Below, in pieces: positions 60,801-64,000 of a stretch of 64,000 bases of DNA (its first letter is position 1; every line of letters starts with the position of its first letter). Location: the NCBI RefSeq assembly GCF_021646545.1, contig NZ_JAKIRP010000001.1:62001-126000 (forward strand). Reading direction: 5' to 3'. The DNA is from Chitinophaga filiformis. Its GTDB lineage: Bacteria; Bacteroidota; Bacteroidia; Chitinophagales; Chitinophagaceae. Position numbers and translations under genes: made by a program. The notes under the pieces are model-generated. The model was not told the DNA's origin. It saw nothing but the letters and a program-made list of their open reading frames with translations, and searched no databases.

Positions 60801-61187
60801 ACCCGTCACCGTTATAGTCGCTACCGTATCGCCCTCAATCCGCTCTTCTGTAATCGGCTTTTTTTTAACCGCTATCGTATTCTCACTCACCTCTACCCAC
60901 GAAAACCCTCTCGCATCCAGCAACTCATGCAAAACACTCTCCACCGGCTTGTCCCTAACGTCAATGGTTACGTTCTTATGTGCAGCCAAATCCACATCCT
61001 GGAAATAAATATACAGACCGCTCTTTTTCGAGACTTGTCGTAGCACATCTGCCAATGTAGAATTCTTAACAGTAAGACTCACAGGCTTCCCCTGTTTCGG
61101 AGCGGCATAGCCTTCAGAATAAAGGCAAAACATAACAACCATACAGCAGTATAGGAATGCACGGTTGAGTTTGACAATCTTTTGCAT
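57843..61187 (-). CDS. SusC/RagA TonB-linked outer-membrane protein with STN signalling domain
   Basis: A 1114-residue importer; the start at 61187 (MQKIVKLNRAFLY) gives a proper signal peptide, while the frame open to 61262 adds an unlikely leader. Domains: STN (about 30-105, KPVSLTVKNSTLADVLRQVS to FSWVEVSENTIAVKKKP), carboxypeptidase-regulatory-like domain (about 122-200), plug (about 215-330, with SLSLQIRGRNTLRDPG and GSRGANGVVLITTKKGKKG) and barrel to the C-terminus. The STN domain means the protein can signal substrate through a FecR-type anti-sigma factor; a sigma/FecR pair lies divergently upstream. Base composition is uneven: the first 150 codons (about 60735-61187) are visibly GC-richer than the rest. 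Confidence 0.93.
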   Translation of the reverse strand: MQKIVKLNRAFLYCCMVVMFCLYSEGYAAPKQGKPVSLTVKNSTLADVLRQVSKKSGLYIYFQDVDLAAHKNVTIDVRDKPVESVLHELLDARGFSWVEVSENTIAVKKKPITEERIEGDTVATITVTGKVVDEKGAPVIGATVVVRNSKIGTITNPNGDFVLNDVKENAWIVISNVSSLSEEVPVRGRATVGEIKLKEKVGELDEIVVIPYGNTTKRLNTGNIASIKADEIEKQPINNPLYALQGRVAGLQITPTTGLAGGSLSLQIRGRNTLRDPGQGNADPLIVIDGLPIVATIRGLGFSGLPDFSALNFINPNEIESIDILKDADATSIYGSRGANGVVLITTKKGKKGNVTTTINAKSGVGIVTKRVELLDRQQYYEIRREAFLNSNRDMTSLPATRTYADLNLWDSTRSTDWQKELIGGTAKYTDLQATATGGSNNTQYLFGGNYHRETTVFPKSNSDQKVNVHFNLTTSTNNNRFKAMFSASYMVDNNTLPGIDFTSRALTLPPSAPKGYNEDGSLNWAPLVSGNSSWDNPYAELLKTYEAKVKNLLSAADISYQILPYLTAKAQVSYNDLSGSSFRRLSPFAAKPPEQASELAVASSNNTTSNNISIEPQLVLQTTHRGLKINGLFGTSFQRSVLSDQSITAYGFESDELLKNFSSASIFELGNNYSEYKYFALFGRVSLNWQNKYLININARRDGSSRFGPGKQYGNFGSLGLAWIFSEENFIKEHLPIMSFGKLRVSYGSSGNDGIGNYQYLERYQAVSGVDIYQGTRGYTTTGLFNPYYQWETTKKLEAALETGFIKDRIIFSVCYFRNRSSNQLLSYPLPSISGPGNFVYNLPALIQNAGIEGTFNTKNIISSKFSWSSSFNITRNNNKLISFPGLENSIFYSSYEIGKPFYGNDRFYKFAGVDPQTGKYQFETNDGKITEDPEDPSRLDGGQYLRIRTIPAFYGGLSNAFTFGRFSLDVFIQFVKQNGVNPVIAYTLPGSQSNLPIEYLSRWRKEGDKTDIQKIYVPGSGTPSEYSRAINFRSQSDEYLTDASFVRLKNISVAYSLSAESLHKLKLKQARIFINAQNVLTLTSYKGLDPETQSRSQLPPLRMVVAGLQITL

Positions 61188-61948
61188 AGTCACACAGCAA
61201 TTTTGGTTAGTAAAATGGTCGGTCGCGTTGGCCCAATAAGCCGTGTGTAATGCCTCTTGCATTACAATACGGAATAAACATCCTGTGCACAGTGAGAGCA
61301 GGACGCAGATTAGTCTGGTATGTTGCTCTGTCTTGAGTGCGACAGTGAAGATGTCTATGGTTACTGGGAAGAATTTCTATGATAAAAGTTCTACGCGTTG
61401 TAGGTACCCCCAACGAGTTGTCTTAGTTGATTTCAAAGGCATAGCAAAACTTCAAACATTCAGATTTGATATTGTTCCCAATAATAAAAGTAAAATTTAA
61501 CAGTAAGGTAACGTCCATAAGCAAACTTTTTTCTGAGAAATTTTCGCAGTGCTAGTCCTTATTAATTTCGTCCTGTCTACAGATTGGTTTTTCAAAAAGG
61601 TAAAAAATGAGCCATTGGGTATTTGCCTCCCCAAAACTCTAGTGACGTATTCCGATTATTTTATTTATTATAACACGATATTATTTTCAATTGTTCTCAA
61701 AAAATAATGTTGTTGCACGCATAAAAATGTATTACCTTTTAATTAACTTCAGCCGGAACTGACACGCTCAGTACCAAAGAATGCCAAGTGATCATCCATA
61801 TTCCCTCAAATCTTTTCCACTTAAAAGCCATTATAAATTTAATATACCAGGTTTGTTATCCTACTTTGATAACCGGCCTGGTAAACTATTTGTGATACGT
61901 ACCTAAACCAATGAATTACGACAGTTATAGTAACTGCCTGGACGGAAT
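61188..61948. other. Divergent promoter region between SusC and the ECF sigma factor
   Basis: About 760 bases, AT-rich, with no supportable gene. It must contain promoters in both directions. It holds an interrupted palindrome (61845-61883) about 66 bases before the sigma gene. No clean TTG / TAnnTTTG promoter pair was found by eye. Confidence 0.5.
61845..61883. promoter_or_regulatory. Interrupted palindrome upstream of the ECF sigma gene
   Basis: TACCAGG (61845-61851) pairs with CCTGGTA (61877-61883) and GTTATC (61855-61860) with GATAAC (61868-61873), separated by symmetric three-base internal loops and a 7-base apical loop. It could be a regulator site or an RNA stem-loop in the leader. 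Confidence 0.4.
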
Positions 61949-62503
61949 ATGAAAGGGGAAAGTCTAAATAAGGAAGCCGACATCCTACAACGTCTGAAAA
62001 AGGGAGATGAATCTGCCCTGCGAGAACTTGTCGACCTATACCGACCACAAATGCTCATGGAAGCATACTATGTCATCCGGGATATGGATGAGGCCGAAGA
62101 TATCGTTCAGGAAGTCTTCATTCGTTTCTGGAACGTAAAAGAGAAGGTGGAGCTTAAACCTTCACTCATGGCCTACCTGTTAAGAGCTACCCGCAATGAA
62201 AGTCTGATAAAGCTCCGAAAAGATAAAACAAGAGGCAAAAGACAGGACCTATACAGCTACTTTCAGGAATCCAGCACGCAGATGAAACCGTTCGAAAGCG
62301 CGGAGCTCGCAAAACAACTAAAGAACGCCATGGAATATATTCCACCTGCCGCCCGCAAATCTTTCGTAAAACTCTACCTCGAAGACAAAAGCCAGAAAAC
62401 AATAGCTGCTGAACAGAATATCAGCCTCCAGGTAGTAAAAAATAATATCAGTAAGGCATTGAAAATACTGCGGGAAAAGCTGCACACCGTAAAAATATTC
62501 TAG
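61949..62503 (+). CDS. ECF RNA polymerase sigma factor (FecI-like, Bacteroidota type)
   Basis: A 184-residue sigma factor. Region 2 (about 20-90) has LVDLYRPQMLMEAYYVIRD and DEAEDIVQEVFIRFWN, and region 4 (about 125-180) has IPPAARKSFVKLYLEDKSQK followed by the recognition helix TIAAEQNISLQVVKNNISKAL. The FecR gene begins 45 bases downstream, the classical pair in Bacteroidota for regulation of TonB-linked importers. It is divergent from the SusC with an STN domain and upstream of another gene at the right edge, either of which may be its target. Confidence 0.92.
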   Translation: MKGESLNKEADILQRLKKGDESALRELVDLYRPQMLMEAYYVIRDMDEAEDIVQEVFIRFWNVKEKVELKPSLMAYLLRATRNESLIKLRKDKTRGKRQDLYSYFQESSTQMKPFESAELAKQLKNAMEYIPPAARKSFVKLYLEDKSQKTIAAEQNISLQVVKNNISKALKILREKLHTVKIF

Positions 62504-62548
62504 GAACGGACGTTACCTGGTACCTACTAATTACTTTATATATTGGAA

Positions 62549-63697
62549 ATGAAGACGAATCTCGAAGATATTAGAATATTGGTCTTAGACGAAATATCCG
62601 GAAACCTTTCTGAAGCCGGACGAGAAACACTATTCCAGGAAATATCAGTGAATGAGGATGCCAGGGCTATGCGGGAAGACATGCTAAACGTATTAACTAC
62701 CCCTGAAGTACAGGATTATCTGAAACGCCAACCATACGAGGATCCCGCAGACAAGATCATCAACCGTATACACCGCCAGAAACGTAAAAAAGTTGTTGCA
62801 ATAAGTACATTGACAGCTGCCGCTGCCGCCGCTGTGATCGCATTACTAACTATTCCAACTTTTTTTAGATCAGAATACTCAGGGAAAACAGATAACAATG
62901 TTAACATAGCGCAAACCGCTACTAACAAACAACAGATCCAGTTAAAAATGGCAAACGGCCAGGTCATCACACTCAACACTGATACCAGCCAGGTAGTCGC
63001 CGGTAATGCCGTACTCAAAACACACAATAAAACACTCACATATACCACTACCGCCACCAGCGCCGCCGAATTTGCGACGCTTACCGTTCCCGCCGGGAAA
63101 GATTATACCATACACTTATCCGACGGTACACAGGTACAGCTGAACGCTGCGACCTCCATCCGTTTCCCGCTCGCTTTTAAAGCTGGAAACAGAGAAGTGT
63201 ATATCAACGGAGAAGCCTATCTCATGATTGCTAAAAACGCCAGCCAGCCATTTATTGTGCATCTTCCCAATTCCACCGTCCGAGTACTCGGTACTGAATT
63301 TAATGTCAATACCTACGACAGCGGTGTAGCCCGAATCGCATTAGTACAGGGCGCCGTTAAAGTGATCAGCAAAACAGATAGTCTTCAACTGACTCCAGGC
63401 CAGGAAGCGGTCTATTCCTCCAATAAGATCAATACCAGGTCTTTCGACGAAACAGATGTACTCAGCTGGAGACTGGGGAAATTCCTCTTCAGCAATGCCA
63501 GGTTAGACGAGGTATGCCGGGTGATCCCCCGCCTCTATGGTATCTCCCTGGAACTGGATAACAAAGAAGTTGCCGGCAAACGTTTCACAGGTGTCATAGA
63601 CAGACACCAGCCGGTTGAAAACGTATTAAAGGCCTTAAAAGCTACTAACGGTATAGATTATTACACAGATAAAAATGGAGTATTCCATATCAAATAA
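62549..63697 (+). CDS. FecR-type anti-sigma factor with DUF4974-like C-terminus
   Basis: A 382-residue membrane-anchored anti-sigma factor. The cytoplasmic N-terminal part (about 1-85) is followed by one transmembrane helix (VVAISTLTAAAAAAVIALLTIPTF, about 84-107) and a periplasmic FecR domain (about 165-290: TVPAGKDYTIHLSDGTQVQL, then VYINGEAYLMIAKNASQPFIV and ALVQGAVKVISKTD). The end (about 305-382: LSWRLGKFLFSNARLDEVCR, RFTGVIDRHQPVENVLKALK) is DUF4974-like and is structurally related to the STN domain. The start at the ATG 62549 is preferred to a TTG at 62543. A 275-base gap separates it from the next gene. Confidence 0.93.
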   Translation: MKTNLEDIRILVLDEISGNLSEAGRETLFQEISVNEDARAMREDMLNVLTTPEVQDYLKRQPYEDPADKIINRIHRQKRKKVVAISTLTAAAAAAVIALLTIPTFFRSEYSGKTDNNVNIAQTATNKQQIQLKMANGQVITLNTDTSQVVAGNAVLKTHNKTLTYTTTATSAAEFATLTVPAGKDYTIHLSDGTQVQLNAATSIRFPLAFKAGNREVYINGEAYLMIAKNASQPFIVHLPNSTVRVLGTEFNVNTYDSGVARIALVQGAVKVISKTDSLQLTPGQEAVYSSNKINTRSFDETDVLSWRLGKFLFSNARLDEVCRVIPRLYGISLELDNKEVAGKRFTGVIDRHQPVENVLKALKATNGIDYYTDKNGVFHIK

Positions 63698-63972
63698 TCA
63701 ACCATTAATCTTGTTTATCGCCATCTCTACACCTCATCCAACGTTTATCAGGTTAACCATTTAAAGATTCCCTTTTCGTTCCCCAACAATGTGAATTCAC
63801 CTTCATCCATTGTATCCCCATTCCCCGGCATGCCCCTCCGCGCATTCAGCCCATATATACATATTCTAATATTTATTACTATCTTGTCATAAATGCCATA
63901 TCAAACATCGTAAACGGGGCAATTAAATATTTCACTATCAATTAATTAACGTTCGGGAGAAATCATTTACCT

Positions 63973-64000
63973 ATGAAAAAGCTGTTCTCTATCCTTGTGA
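63973..64000 (+). CDS. Start of the next gene (partial), likely SusC-type
   Basis: Nine codons (MKKLFSILV) are visible before the right edge: a basic start and the beginning of a hydrophobic signal sequence. From its position after a sigma/FecR pair a SusC-like importer is the usual neighbour, but the sequence itself is too short to confirm this. Confidence 0.3.

Noticed and set aside
61839..62048. Minus-strand frame overlapping the sigma gene start
   Set aside because: It overlaps the strongly supported sigma factor on the opposite strand and has no recognisable features.
1..64000. CRISPR arrays, insertion sequences, prophage genes
   Set aside because: No regularly spaced direct repeats, transposase or phage structural genes were recognised.

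Overview
The window comes from a Bacteroidota chromosome, most likely a soil or plant-associated member of the Chitinophagaceae close to Chitinophaga. This rests on family content: SusC/SusD outer-membrane pairs, a FecI-type sigma factor with a FecR-type anti-sigma factor carrying a DUF4974-like end, a type IX secretion C-terminal domain on a pectate lyase, HisKA_2 kinases with TPR sensors, many Bacteroidota-type lipoproteins, and weak or absent Shine-Dalgarno sequences. No rRNA, CRISPR array, transposase, integrase or phage structural gene was seen. One tRNA (Pro, anticodon TGG) lies at 25266-25339.

Left part (1-22.9 kb). Polysaccharide genes come first: the start of a possible alginate-lyase family protein, a GH16 glucanase lipoprotein, a GH127-type beta-L-arabinofuranosidase with an Asp-box propeller protein, and later a modular PL1 pectate lyase. 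Between them lie an AT-rich anti-phage dCTP deaminase with a small overlapping partner gene (2.2-4.0 kb), a GNAT/unknown/AraC operon, an unknown gene before a tyrosine-decarboxylase-like enzyme, an FAD oxidase interrupted by a TAG codon, a DoxX/YCII/ECF42-type sigma operon, a nitrilase-family amidohydrolase and a YceI lipoprotein.

Middle (22.9-50.6 kb). An AAA15 ATPase is translationally coupled to a small protein with a D-x12-E-x-K motif. The small gene is frameshifted in a five-base homopolymer, and the pair is a candidate defence module. Next come the tRNA, a GH2 beta-galactosidase, a DUF1275 protein divergent from a Bcr/CflA efflux pump with a palindrome between them, and an ATP-grasp ligase. 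A four-gene phosphorelay follows: three paralogous TPR/HisKA_2 kinases and one sigma-54-type response regulator. A TonB-dependent receptor and a periplasmic thioredoxin form an operon behind two TTTAG-N6-CTAA boxes that look like a metalloregulator operator. An AraC regulator then heads a short-chain dehydrogenase operon.

Right part (50.6-64 kb). A visibly AT-richer Sus-type locus on the minus strand reads SusC, SusD, a GH2 enzyme with an unusual alpha-helical tail, then an S9 peptidase. SusC has an STN signalling domain, and an ECF sigma/FecR pair runs divergently from it toward the first codons of another gene at the right edge. The 5' end of susC is GC-richer than its body, which suggests a mosaic gene.

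The strongest leads for undescribed biology are the ATPase/D-ExK pair, the small gene coupled to the dCTP deaminase, the three-kinase/one-sigma-54-regulator array, and the GH2 enzyme with its C-terminal helical extension.
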